In this document: in pieces, positions 11,799 to 25,800 of the stretch | How positions within the stretch are numbered: position 1 is the first letter of the stretch | Layout: every line of letters starts with the position of its first letter | From: Nymphaea colorata | Taxonomy: Eukaryota > Streptophyta > Magnoliopsida > Nymphaeales > Nymphaeaceae | Assembly (NCBI RefSeq): GCF_008831285.2 | Contig: NC_045142.1 | Location: forward strand, 2,049,001 to 2,113,000 | Length of the DNA: 64,000 nt | Direction: 5' to 3' | Program-made: the position numbers and the translations under genes | The notes under the pieces: model-generated | Databases searched by the model: none | Seen by the model: only the letters and a program-made list of their open reading frames with translations | Told to the model about the DNA's origin: nothing

Positions 11799-13185
11799 CG
11801 CGCGCCGAGAGGTCTTTACCGTGCATTAAAATTCACATGGCTGACCTGCCGAGAGAATTATTTAATATATGCCTTTGCTACCTCTAAATGCTAGCACTCA
11901 AAAGAGTATAAGTTTATATTTTTTTAATCAAGTATAAAATGAATAATAATTAAGTTCTATATTGTTGGCCTAATTATTAAGCCCCATGTGATTCACCCAC
12001 ATGCTTACTGTAATGCGTGGTAAATAGTTTTATTTTTCTCCGTTCAGATCTAAATCAAAATGATGATGCATTGTATGCATAAGTTGGTAGCTCTAAACCA
12101 AGATAAGGTAGAGCCCACTTTTTTCAACCAATTACTTTATGTTATCTAGAGGTTTCCTTTTACCAGGACTATAATTTGCATAATTTTGACTTTGCTTTCC
12201 ATTAGGACCAAGTCGAGCTGTTCATGTTTTAGTTTGGCTCAGCCCTGAAAGAGGTCGGTGGACCACTAATGATCTCGACGAGAAATATTACAATGGATGC
12301 TCAGATCGGCCCAGAAGGTGTAAACCTGTTCGTAACAATTTTCATTATTTAAAGTATATATTTTGTCACATATTTGATATAAAACAACTAGATGAAATGT
12401 CAGCTTGCAAATAAATACATTCAAATATCAAATCTTATCACATACTTGGTTCAATGAGCTAAAAGTTCATAACTCCAACTTTTAGACTTGAAAGTATATA
12501 TTTTACATGAAAGTGAGCAGACTCAAGCTCAGTTTGTTTAACTCGGGTTCTTTGTGAGCTCAAGCTACAGTTGCCGGAAAAACAGAAATGAGTATAGAAT
12601 TCTCTATAATAACGTCACACAGCCAACTGCGGGAGAAGAGAAAAGAACTCAAAGGCAAAGAAACGAGCACAAAATATGTTCCTCTATTAGTAGGAGCATA
12701 AAACAATCTGATTCATGTGGAGCATAGCTATAACCACGTTTTCACTGAGTATAAACTAATAGGTCTATAGTCAGATTGAATTCTAAGATACAAAACGCAA
12801 ATGCATAAACTCCACTTGAGGTAAAGGTATATTAGCTTCGACTGAAAAAAAAAAAATTGATATACCATGTCTGAACTCAACTACCAACTAGATTTGGATT
12901 TGCTTATAGAATCCGAACAATAGAGCTTAGATTCAGATTCAATATCAAATAATGCTGGACCACCCTAGGAAATGGTGATATCATATAAAAAATCAACGGA
13001 ATGCTAGAATATGGAAGCCATCAAATGCATATGACAGAAAATGCCAAGAGATCACAACTTATCTAACCAGAGAGCTGTTGTTGGCAACCAGCTATTCTTG
13101 CCAAAGATGGGCCCCAATAATAGCCGAAAGATTTTGCCCCTTTAATGAGCTCCTATACACTTTCTCTTCCAGAGTCAAAACACTA

Positions 13186-13885
13186 TGAATGAAAATTCCG
13201 ATGGTGTTGGGCTTGTATGTTATCCTCTGTCCCTGGAAACAAGGCTAGTCTTGAAGGAGAGTTTTCCAAACACCAAACGGGCGATAAGCTCCCAAGATGA
13301 AAAGGCTTGCTTTATAATAAGGAATTTATTTACATATGAACCTGGAGAAATATTCGACAAGAACCTGTCCCATTTCTCTATTTTCGAAATGAGAACATTA
13401 TACATTGACTATGATGACAACAACAATCAAAGAAGATGGCGTAGGCTTAAGGGTTGCAGGTGACTTTACCCTCCAACTGCAAAACCATCCTTGCAAATGT
13501 TGACAATATCGTGTACGGTTAGAAATGTGAAGCCTGAATATTTTTGCAGTTAGTATCCATCCAAACCCCATAGCTTCTTCAGAAATAGCAAGTCATCCTG
13601 TAGAACAAAGTCCCAGAAAGACACATTTAAGATCCCAAAATCAAACTTAGCCCACAAACATAACCTATGTCATTTAATCGTACCCAAGCATTTCAAGTTC
13701 GCACTATCATACTATGCCATGGCATGAATTCCAGAATCATAGACAGTAACTAACGTATCTGAACTTGAAGGACATTACTCAATTGAAAAACTAAATTAAA
13801 AATCATTGGATTAAAGGATGATCACCTGATCTATGGATGATGATGGTAGATCTCAAAGGGGCACTTAAAAATGACTAAAATTTGA
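13186..13885 (-). other. Region downstream of the TAF12 stop, possible 3' UTR
   Basis: It follows the TAG stop at 13886-13888. No coding continuation or clear poly(A) signal could be fixed. A plus-strand frame at 13185-13463 has no recognisable product and is treated as chance. Confidence 0.3.
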
Positions 13886-16800
13886 CTAAAATCGAGGTAC
13901 ATTTTGCAGCATTGGAGAAGCAGAGGAAGGAGAAAATAATGTTTCTGAGCTTTGTGAAGCTTTTATTGGTTGCTGCACGACAGGAGAATTGTTGTTCATT
14001 TCCTTGGTAGCTTCAGTTTCAGAGGCAGATGTATCCATTACTTTGCGAATCTGCTCAAAGTACGTACATCACTTAGTCCAGTTGATTAAGACAAAATCCA
14101 GTAATAATCAACTAAACAACATTGTTCAACTCCATAATTACCATAGTAAGACGTTTCTGGTGCAAATCACTTGGCATCTACAGAAAATTAAAACAGAATT
14201 AAGAATCAACAATGACAAAATGACCATGTATATTACTATTCCTTATAGAAGTTTCCAACTCAATCTCCACGCTTGACATGTGTCTTTGAAGAAAGTAATA
14301 ATATTATGAATAATAGAAGTATCAAAACAATCAGGAGATTTTAACATTACTGATGCCATCAAATGTGTTGCAGACCTCAGATTAGGTCCCAAACACAAGA
14401 ATGAACCACATAGTTCTGACTTCTGAGACCAATTTAGAAAAATGTTAGCTAACAGTCAATCAGCTACCACAGCATCAGATAGGGTGGATATATAGGGATC
14501 TGAACCAGGGATAGTTGTAGTGTTATTTGCATGGTTCACCAGGGTAGCATGCAATCAGGCAACATCAGTAAGCTGATTTGTCGTATGCTGATTAAGGTCA
14601 AGGAGAAAACAGCAGTTACAAGATACAAACCCATGCCAGGCTTATGTCACGAGGCCCTTGGTGCATAGAAGTGGCAATCGATGACTACCCAAAAAGCATG
14701 CTGACTTTGCCAGTGACAACCTCATATTGCAGAAAACATTCATATATCAACAGACGCAAGAATAAATGACAAAAGAACAACAGAAAAGCAGTGCACGAAA
14801 ATATGTTCCTTCAGATCTGATGACTTCACAACAGGATCACTCAAAGCAAGATAAAAAGATAGGAAGATGTCCTCAAAATGAAAAGTAACATGTGCTGAAG
14901 TGGATGTGTTCCACCAGAAGAAGAGAAGCAATTCTTACACGTTTCCCATGATCTTTTTGCTCCTCACTCGAGAACCCAGGGATGGTTAGCTGCCAGTTTT
15001 TCTCTGCATAAATGTCATCTTATCAGATTGGCATTATCAGACTGCCTAAATAAATGTCCATTGATGGTGATTGTGAATTAATCAATAATGTGTCAAATAC
15101 TACTTGTCTGGTTGTCCCTTACGCAACTAAATAAGAATAGAACAAAGGAAAATTGTGGAACTATCTATAACATGCTGGAATCGAACCTAATGAAACAATC
15201 TAAAGAAAAGCCAGTTTCATGCAATCCTATATAAAGCTTCACAGGGATAAAATTAACTACGATAGGAAGGTCATGATGTTTCAGCAGTGTTATCATCAGA
15301 ACAAGACATGTTTCTAGACCTATGTCACACGGACACGGCAAAATAGCCCAGGTGTCCGTGTCGACACTCGGACACGCGGGTGCGGACACGGCTAGGACAC
15401 GGCAGAAAATAAAAATTAAAATTTTAATGTTTTTTTTTCATTTTATCAATTTTTTGTGATGCATCCAATTATTTCCATCAATAATCCTTTCAAATACTGT
15501 GATAAAACAAACTTTTTTATAAGATTGAACTATTAATTTAATGTTTTTTTTTATTTTATCTTTTTTTAAAATATAAAATTTACCGTGTCCACGTATCCAA
15601 AAAAATTGAAAATTGTCGTGTCCGCACCCGTATCGCACCTGCACCCGTGTGACATAGTTCTAGACAGACTTCACATACTCCCAAGAAAATCCTCATGGCT
15701 GAAAGAAACATAAATTAGGCTAGAAAGAAGCACAAACCTAAGTGTAAGAGTATGTCTTTAGAGTCCAATGTCGAAGATTTCCGATGCTTTGCCAAACTGC
15801 AGGCAAATGTAGTTACCTGGGTAGAGAAGGCAAGCAAAAAGACAACAGTAAAGAATCTAAAGATAATGTCAACTTACCTGACCATAACAATATTTGCATA
15901 CACTATTATAAGCAGACAAGCCTAATTACCAGCCAAAGCATGTTTGTGAAGCCAGTTCAAATGAGAAAAACTCATTTGTCAGTAACAGCAGTAAACTCAT
16001 TAATAATCAAAGTAGAAAAATGACCTCGTTGTCCACAACATAATAAAGAAGATATTGGTTTACCAATTATTGCATTTTCAGATATTATCAAAACTTACTG
16101 TTCGATAAAGGTTCTAGTATATACCTCATTCAAATTCTCAGTAAAAAAAATGCTAATTTTACATGGTTGGACTTGGTATTCTACAAGTCAGTGACAAGAG
16201 AAACACCCAAAAAAAATGCAATAACATATCTCTCATTAGCCATTCACTAAGGTAGTCTATTTGATTGAAAAGATTGTCCACGTACCAAAGGTTCAACACA
16301 AAATCTTAGAAATTTCTTTCCAATTTAGAAGTTCATTGGGAAAAAGAAATTCATAGATATCATAAAACCAAGTTCTACAAAACTTCATATATATTAGCTG
16401 AAAACCCTAAAACTCTTCAGAAAATTCAAGATGGGAAGAAAAGTACATTTTGCCCATAAGAACACCAAAAGGCAGTTTTCTTTAAGATACCCACTTGAAA
16501 AATAAAGGAACCTGCCTAATACAAACAAAGGGAGTTTTATGGTGATACCGAATCTACAAAGTCATGGGCTAGCTCTAACAGGATATCTTCAACCTCAGGG
16601 TCGAGTTTTCCATTGGAATCAATCTGCAAGTACATGCAAGAGGTGATCAGACATGAATAATAGCACATTCTACAAGAGAGAAAAATAAACAGGTCATAAA
16701 AATAAACACAGATAAAGATTAACAGTGACAACTTTTACAAGATTATTGACACAGAGAAGAACATCTTCACAGGATCATTTATTCAGAAAAGGTACAAAAA

Positions 16801-19800
16801 AGCTCAAGTGAAACAAAGTCAAAAACTAGATTTAAGTTTAAAATCATGTACATATGCAGCAGACTGAGTAGATTTAGAAAAGAGACAGAAGTCCAATTCA
16901 AGCCCAAGTAGCAATAAAGGAAGCATTTAAAGCATGAATTCCTGGAACCTATACAGCTATGGCCAAGTTCGTCTGATGACCATAATGAACCCTAACGCCA
17001 TGTCCATGTACATCAACAAATCAATGGTCTGACATCTGCGAGTCACAACATTACAAAAGAAAAAGATGATAATCTGCTTAGGTTTTAAGCTATGGCCCGA
17101 TATGTTAAATATATTTAAGATATAGACCAACAGAAACTAATAACACAAACATCAAAAGATAAGTAGATATGCAACAAATAAAAAATAGAAAAATGAAAAA
17201 AAAAACTGTTTGGCGTTAAAAAAATGAAAAATGTGAAAAGTGAAAAAAGCAAAAAAAACGTGTTTTTTTCGTTTTTAACGTTTTTTTAAAGTTATAAATG
17301 GCAATTTAATTGATTGTGTTTTATTCACATTTTTTTCAAAAAAAATGAATGAAGTAACGTACCATCACAAGTTTTTGCAGATCCAAACCAAAGACAGTGA
17401 ATGATGAAAGACACAAAATGACTACAAAGAGTGTGTTGCTCGTCATTCTGACAATGACTAAGATCCTTCATGCCCTTTCACCCTCATGATCTCAATGTCT
17501 TGAGCAATTACTTTTTGATATGTGAAGCCAACATGACACAGTTTGATGATAACTCAAGCATCTGTCATTCTAACATGACAACAAAAACACTACTTGACAT
17601 TTGTTATTCCTTCTCCTTTTGTGAATACTCTACTTCTATGATTCTATCATACATGTGAAAATAAAATAAGAACATGACAACTTATAACTGTCAGAGAAAG
17701 AAAAAATCTATCAAACACGTATAACTCCTCCAAAAACTGAAAGAATAAATCAAAGGCAGATACCAAGACTACACTACCTAGAGTTTTCCCTACCAGCTTG
17801 GTTTATTCAAATAGGATTTGAGACTAAACACACAACTATGGCAATATGGGACTTTACTTCTCGCTGATTTCTAGATGACGCAGATTTCTGACACCATTAT
17901 ATGTGTGTTCTAACACTGACAAACTTAACATTAATCAGATGCAGGTTGATAGACATGGTCACATCTGATTTCTGCCACCACTATATATGTTTTATAATTT
18001 AACAAACTTAAGACCGATCACATGCAGGTTGATAGACATGGACACATACACTGTAGCTTAAAGAAAAATAATGCAATAGCACAAAGGTCACACACCTCAC
18101 AATGCATGACAAACAACAGACATACACATGGACAAGCTACAGGATGGGCCTTAGTATCACCTCTTCATGAAATTTAAAGAATTTGGGGCAAAAAAAACCT
18201 CATGGCAAAAATCAAGGCAGGTTGAGGAACAAGTCCTGAAAAATAATAAGCAGCTCTAGACAACTCTAGTCTACTCAAGTTCAGGGCCATCTTTCCTTCC
18301 AAAACATAGTCAAAACTTTCGCCTGACTTAAGTCATTCAGTTATCCCTCGACCACTGGGTAACCCATGGGAGCATTCATTTTGAACATCCAATGAGTAAC
18401 TATAAACCAGCAATGAGAATCATGGCTATTCCTTTCTCCTTTCTCCTTTCTCCTTTCATCAAGAACCTCAATGAGAAAAGGGTGAACAGTGTCAAGCAAG
18501 AAGCACCTTATCATCTAGTTTACCATAGTCCTGCTTAGTCAGGTTCGTCTCAGGTCCTGCCTTTCAGATTTCCTCTACACCATGTTAGTAAGACACAGGA
18601 AAGACACCCAACAGGCAAAAAAGAAAAGGACGACAATCTTTTCTTCTCATGATATGACTATGATAGCAATTCCTAACTCAAAGCCAAGTCCAAGTTCTCT
18701 TCTTCACCCCTATGTGTGGTCAGAGTAGAAAAAGGGTAAACCCCATGAATAGATCATATCAACATACATGCATGATGACAACAACCAGAATACAATCGTG
18801 GATGTCATGAAGGACCTGTGACACTAAATCTTGGATTTTTCTCTTCCCAAGCAATTGTGTGGTTGTCTCTCCTCCTTGGCTTGCACTTCCACCTGTTGTC
18901 ATACCAGATGCTGGAGTACCCGGCTGTGATCCTATTAAGTTGCCTGAGTTTTGGATTGCCAACCCAGATGTCCGGGGAGATGGCTGCTGTTGTTGCATAG
19001 CTTGTTGTTTATGATGAAGTGCTTGTTGTTGGGTGGCCTGATGTTGTTGTACTAATTGAGATACTGCCTGCTGGTTTAGAGTGACAGGCTGTTTCTGACT
19101 TGATTGGGAAGCAGAAAACTGTTGCTGTAATAAAGCTTGTCTTTGCTGTTGATTAAGGTGATACGAAGGGGATCCTGGAGTAGATATTGGTGTCTGAATC
19201 TGTTTCATCCACTGCTGTTGTGATAAAGAGTTCTGCATCATTGTGGGCTGTGCATTTTGAGCCAACCCAGACAACTGTGAGTTCAACGATGCCAGTGAAC
19301 GCGGCCTTGCCAAGCCTTGAGCTTGTAGCTTCTACAGCAAATAATAAATGAAATGTTAAAGAGGAATTTTATAAAAGTTTGCAAAAACATATTTCCAAAC
19401 GGCAGAAATTATTGATACGCATAAGGAAAAGAACTATGCGACAAGTCAATGCAACAAATGGAAGAATACTAGCTTTCTCTGTAAAGCAGAATCAATGAGG
19501 AGATTTTTCCTTCTAAGATGACAAATTTATAATGGTAAAATTTCACATTTGCATAAATCCATAAACAAATACCTGTATATAGAATAAGCACTTGCATCTC
19601 TATTCATGCCACAAGACTTACATGGTGTCTGCAGCACCTGGTAAGTCACCTGTCCACGACAAGGCATCAACACTGTTAAAGTTAATAGGTCTAATTCTGC
19701 TCATGTTAGTCAAAGTCTATTTATGTCCTTCTTATTGTAATATGTTTTAACTTAGTTTACAGTTTTACTCCTTGTAAGTGAGGTCAGTCTTTTATGAACT

Positions 19801-22800
19801 AAGGGTAGCTATCAGTTATTATCCATTGTAGCTCGGATTATTTTGTTTACTGGACTGTAAAATATGGACAAGGTAAAAGTGTTGCAGGTGTTAGATGAGA
19901 CTACGTCTTTTTGTGAAAATGGAAACAATGACAGAATGTATGTGAAAAAAGGAGATATGAATTACAATGCTATTACTGTAAGGAACTAGGACATATGAAA
20001 TTTAATTGTCCTATCCTAAAGAAGAAGAAAGGAGTATATGTTGCTGATTCACTTGAAGATAAAAAGGAAAATGATGGAGTGTTGACATCTAGAGTGCAAC
20101 CAAAGGAAGATTCTTTTGCTGGAGATAAAGATCATATGTCTCATTCTAACATTCTAGAAAGCATTCAGCAACTTCTTGCACCTAGTGCGTTTCTTGTTCC
20201 CACTTCCTCTATATCTTCTTGCGGTGATGCATTTGCAGGTGTACTTTGTGCAATTCCAACTTGGCTTCTAGATTCTGGTGCCTCATGTCACATGACATCA
20301 AATGAGGCCATTCTAACTAATTGTCATCCTTGTTCTGGGTTTTTCAAGATTGTGAATGGTTCTTCCATGTCTATAATCAAATCAGGTTCAATTACTCCCA
20401 ATTCTTATCCTGAGAGCAAACTACATGTTGATGATGTGTATCATGTTCCCTCTCTTACTGAGAACCTAATATTGTACAGTCACTTTTTCTCCTGTGGATT
20501 GTGTTGTGCAGGATCAACAGTCTGGGAAGAAGATTGGAATTGGCCATAGAAGAGGTGACTTATACTATCTTGATTGGCTAGACATGAGTTCTTTAAGAAG
20601 AGACAAGAATGGGGTATATGCATTAGTAAGAGATGAATCAATGTTGTGGCATCAACGATTAGGACACGTCTCAAAATCTAGATTAAAACATATTTTGGAA
20701 CTTTTTGATGATTCCAGGGTCGTGATATCTGATGATGTGAAAAATTGTCAAAGTTGTGGTTTTGTCCGAGAAAAATTGAATCAACAAAACCATTTGACTT
20801 GATATATTCTGACATTTGAGTGTCATCTCCCATTTTGTCAAAGGGGGGATCGGCTTATTTTGTAACCTTTAGAAATGATTCTACTAGATTTACTTGGATA
20901 TTATTTATGAGAAATAGAAACGAACTTTGTGATATATTTGAAAGGTATTGTGCTATGATTAAAACTCAGTTTTCAGCTACAATCAAAATCTTACGTTCAG
21001 ATTCAGGAGGAGAATACATTAGTAAGGTATTTGAAAATAATTTGCAGAAGAAAGGTATGTTACACCAAAAATCTTGTTCCTATACACCTAAACAAAATGG
21101 AGTCACTGAAAGGAAAACTAGACACATACTTGAGACCACAGGATCTCTTCTTTTGGCTACTAATGTTCCGAAGGACTATTGGGCTGATGCAAAAATAAAT
21201 CGTATTGTATGCCATCAGAAGTTTTAAGTGGAATGTCTCCTTATGAGAAATTGTATGGACATAAGCCAAATTACAACATGATGAAAGTTTTTGGATGCAT
21301 TTGCTTTGTACTTATACCAAAGCAATTAAGAGACAAGCTTTCACCTAAAGTTGCAAAGTGTTGTTTCTTGAGCTTCTCAAAAAATAAGAAAAGTTACAAA
21401 TGTAATGATCCAATTGGATGAAAAATGTGGGTTTCAAGGCATGTAATCCTTCATGAGTATGAGCCACATTTTACACAAGAAAGTGAAAAGATAAAGAATT
21501 GTGATGTAGATATATCCTTTCTAATGACATATCCCTGAGGGTATAAGATTGAAAAGGAAGAAAGACAGTCAGAATGTAGAAGAGGAAGCTCTCATGATGA
21601 TTTTGAGAAAGAAAATGACATCCGCCAAGTCTATCAAAGAAGAAAAAAAACATTATTCATGTGCCCTTTCTTGGGCAGCCTAAGCCATTTGAAGAAGGAC
21701 CAAATGAGGCCAATTCTGATATGATGATTCCTTTTGTTGATCCTAAACCTCTGGTTCATGGAGAGAATTCCTCCTCATCCTCTTTCTACATGGCTCCTTC
21801 TCCTTCTCAGGTATGTCGTAGTTCAAGAATCTCAATTCCTCCCTCTCGCTTTGTTTCTTATGATTCTTTTTCTCCCAAACATTGTGCTTACCTTGCCTTG
21901 GTTCATTCTTATGATAAGCCTAAGTCTTATGAGGAAGCAGCATCTAAGAAGGAATGGCAACTTGCTATCATTGAGGAATTGAATGCTCTAGAAAGAATGA
22001 AAGCTTCGGACTTGGTGAAACACTGAAACTTCCTCCAGGGAAGAATGTTGTAGATTGTAAGTGGGTAAATTAAGACGAAGGCAGATGGATCAATTGAACG
22101 TTACAAGGCGAGATTAGTTGCAAAAGACTACAATCAACAATTTGGAATAGATTATTCATAAATATTTGCTCCAGTTGCTCATACGACCACTATTAGAACT
22201 CTTCTTGCAGTTGCTTCAGCCTGACAACGGAATCAATGGCAGCTTAATGTAAAAAATATGTTTTTGAATGGAGATTTAGATGAAGAAGTCTACATGCAGC
22301 TTCCTCAAGGTGTTTCAGATTTAGAAGGAAGAGTGTGTAAATTGAAGAGAGCTCTATATGGGCTGAAACAAGCCCCAAGAGCTTGGTTTGAAAAATTGAG
22401 TTCAGCAATTAAAGAAATTGGATTTAGTATAAGTTTTCATGATCCAACTTTGTTTGTATCTTCCACAGAAAAAGGAAAATGTTTGTTACTTTTGTATGCG
22501 GATGATATGATTATTACAGACGATGATTTCATGAAACAAAAAAGGAATTAGCACAAATGTTTGAAAGGAAGGATCTGGGATTTCTAAAGTACTTCTTGTG
22601 TCTCGAGGTTGCCTACTCAAAAAGGGGTTTGTTTCTAACCCAACATAAGTATGCAGGTGATTTGGTGACTAAAGGTAGACTATATGATGAAAAGAAGAAA
22701 ATAGTTTCACCTATGGAGGCAAATGTGAAACTAAAGCCTTGTGAAGGGAAATAATTGAAAGACTCAACTGTTTATAGGCAACTTGTTGGCAGTCTGATTT

Positions 22801-25800
22801 ATTTCACTATTTGTAGGCCTGACATAACATATGCAGTTCACGTGATTAGTCAATTTATGAATGCACTTAGATCAACACATTTAGTTGTCTTGAGGATTAT
22901 TAGATATATAAGAGATACTATGGACTATGGCATGTTTTTTTGTCTAATTCTGAAGACCTTGTGGCCTATTGTGATGCTGATTTTGGTGGATCAGTTTGTG
23001 ACGGAATATCCACAACAGGATTTTGTATTTTCCTTGGCACTTCTATGATTTCCTGGAAGAGCAAAAACAACAAAGAGTGGCTTTATCTACAATTGAAGCC
23101 AAACATAGGGCTATGGCCCAAGCTAGAGCTGAGATAATCTGGATAAGATGGCTGCTAAGTGAGATTGGGGTTCCGGTTGTTAATAAGACTATGTTGATGT
23201 TTGACAACATGAGTGTTATTCATATTGCCAAAAATCCAGAGGTTCATGAAAGAACTCAACATATTGAGATTGATTGTCATTTTATAATGAAAGCATATGA
23301 AGAATGATTAATATCTCTAGCACATATAAGGACTAAAGACCAAGTTGCTTATATGTTTACAAAGAGATTGTCACCATCTAAGTTTAGAAATTTTGTTAGC
23401 AAACTTGGTATGATCTCTCTTAATCATGCCAAGTTTGAGGGGGAGTGTTAAAGTTAATAGGTCTAATTCTGCTCAAGTTAGTCAAAGTCTATTTATGTCC
23501 TTATTGTAATATGTTTTAACTTAGTTTACAGTTTTACCCCTTGTAAGTGAGGTCAGTTTTTTACTAACTAAGCGTAGTCTTGTGTTTTACTGCCTTTAGC
23601 AGAGTATTAGTTAGAGTTTTGTTCCCTATTGCTGTAACTTTCTCTTTTACACAAAAAGAGAATAACGTGAAGAGAGTTGCTGCTGCTGATGTACTCTCGT
23701 GCAAATTGAAATAACATTGAATCTTCTTGTTTTCTCTGTTTGGGTTTGTTGGATTTAATAAACACTTCCCAAAAATAATGTCACACCCTCACATGCCTGC
23801 TTCCACTGAGTATACTTGAAAAAGAGGTCTGTTGAAGCTTGACTTTACTACTACACAACCCTCTTAAATTTGTCTTCTAGACAATGTACCTCAATAGTAA
23901 ATCAATGTAGCTACATGTATGTGTAAAAAATCTTATTGCACTAGACATATCAGCATGGCTAGAAAGCATCAAAAAACAAACAAGTCAATTAAGAGCAGAG
24001 GTTAGAAGTAACTCCCAAAAATCCAAGAAAAATGTGAAATTGTGGCCACTGGAAAAAAATGAACTCTCAAGATACAATTACAGAATCGTTCTACTCTACT
24101 GGCCATGAGTAATAAAAGAAAAGTGATGTCAAAAAAAGAAAGAAAAAGATACAGATATCAATAAAGAGAGAGAGAGACCACAGTTAACCACATATTAAAG
24201 TACATAACTTCTAAGGGAAGGCAGTGGCAGAAGTTCCAGGTAGGATTTGTTCATGAGACCCAGTTTTATTAACTTCATGAAATTGCCATAAACCAATGTT
24301 GTCACTAGTGTATCGTATTGTGTATCGGTCGGGGCTGACCTATACGCCATGTCATAACGTAGCGTAAATGTACCGTAATGTATCGTAAATTTTATTTTTT
24401 AATAAAAAAAACATTAAAATTAGTAAAAAGTCAGAAAAAATAGCCAAAAAAATCAGAAAAATCAAGAACAATGTATTTCATATAAACAAAACTCATCACA
24501 CATAGAGAACATTAATGATTCATAATTCATCATTCATAAACCATAGGCATATATATCAGCAACAAATTCAATAAATGAAAAGTAAGACCAAGAGATTCAA
24601 AGTAAAAACATCCATGATCCATCATAAGTTTGAAGAGCATCTATCATATACGAGTTTAGACTTTAGACTTAGAGTGTTATAGAGTCTAGTAAACTATATC
24701 ACGAGTTCATCAAATTGATGGTTTCTTCCTCAAATCAACGATTTTTTGGAGAAACCAGCAAAATCTCTCCCTCTCACAGCCTTTAGAGAAGTTTAGAGAG
24801 AGGGAGAGAGGGTCTTAGTTTAGAAGAATGACGCAAAAAGGGGCCTTGGCGCCCTTTTTCAAATTTTAACCCTGTATCGTAAGATACGGGGTGTATCATG
24901 TGTATTATACGATACACCTCCCTGTATCGTATGATACACCCGATACAGGCACGATACCCGGTGCGTATCGAACCTGTATCGTGTGGGTTTTCTTCACCAA
25001 GAAGAGATATCGTATGATACGGATAACACTGTCATAAACCAATAAGCAAATGTTGTACCTGAGGTGAGGTAAGGGACTGTTGTTGAGACAATTGCTGAGG
25101 TCGAATCTGCCCGTGCCCAATACGTTGTTGACTATATGCAAGAGAACCATTTGGTCTCAATTGTGAGCTCAAACCAAGTGAACCCATCATACCAATTGGA
25201 TGCATCCCTTGCAGTTGCTGCCCTGATGGATTAGATGACTGGAATTGAGAACCTTGCATCAAAGCCTTCTGCCTTGGCTGCAAAGAGAAACTTGCCAAGT
25301 TTCAAATGTCTTGCCTCAAATATTACATATTACTAAAAGAAGTAATTACAATTGTCAAGATTATCACTGCAGCTGCCGCAACACTGCTGCGGATCAACTA
25401 CATGTCGTCAACCATCAATTTGAATAGAACCAAACATAATGATCACAGAAATCATAACTAGTAAAAACTTAAAAGAGTGGGCAGCAAGTTTACTTCATTC
25501 TTATTGCCAAACTTTGAAATTAATCATTTAATAAACCTTTTTTGTGAGCAAAATTTTAAAAATGCTGATAAGTGTGCACTCACATGAAAAAGGCAAACAA
25601 CAACCCAAGATACCAGCATCTAACCCTTCAGATGCAAAAATGTAGACCATGGCATAGAATGGTATACTATTAATTTCAGCATCACAACATGTGTACAAAG
25701 CCAGTTTCAGTATAGAACAACTCCAGAATAACCTCCCAAACTATCTCCTAGTGCACCCGAGACCAGTATTACACATTAAAGGTTTGAGGCTTTGAGGACT

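Larger units (their letters stand above)
10100..13180. other. Intergenic stretch left of TAF12
   Basis: No gene is supported. It holds a 25-bp direct tandem repeat at 10848-10897, GAGTCAAG-type repeats near 10935-10975, a TA tract at 11145-11189, a GC-rich island at about 11205-11400, and CT/TA microsatellites at 11528-11633. The stretch at about 12200-12560 has GAGCTCAAG-like motifs that may be a worn relative of the GAGCTCGAG MITE. Confidence 0.55.
19674..23760 (+). mobile_element. Decayed Ty1/Copia LTR retrotransposon in TAF12 intron 2
   Basis: The element lies antisense to TAF12. Its 5' LTR starts TGTTAAAGTTAATAGG at 19674 and is recognisable only to about 19810. The 3' LTR starts with the same bases at 23446 and runs about 315 bp to 23760-23764. 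A polypurine tract TTTGAGGGGGAG directly precedes the 3' LTR. Over the shared ~135 bp the LTRs differ at about six positions plus a 3-base gap. The primer binding site, most of gag and the rest of the 5' LTR are missing. The pol order protease, integrase, RT, RNase H defines Copia. AACAC at 19669-19673 and 23761-23765 may be the target duplication, but the canonical CA end would then fall at 23763-23764, so the exact edge is uncertain. Confidence 0.93.

Noticed and set aside
19674-23764. Copia element considered as an intact, active retrotransposon
   Set aside because: 5' LTR truncated, primer binding site and gag missing, and several stops and frame changes in pol.
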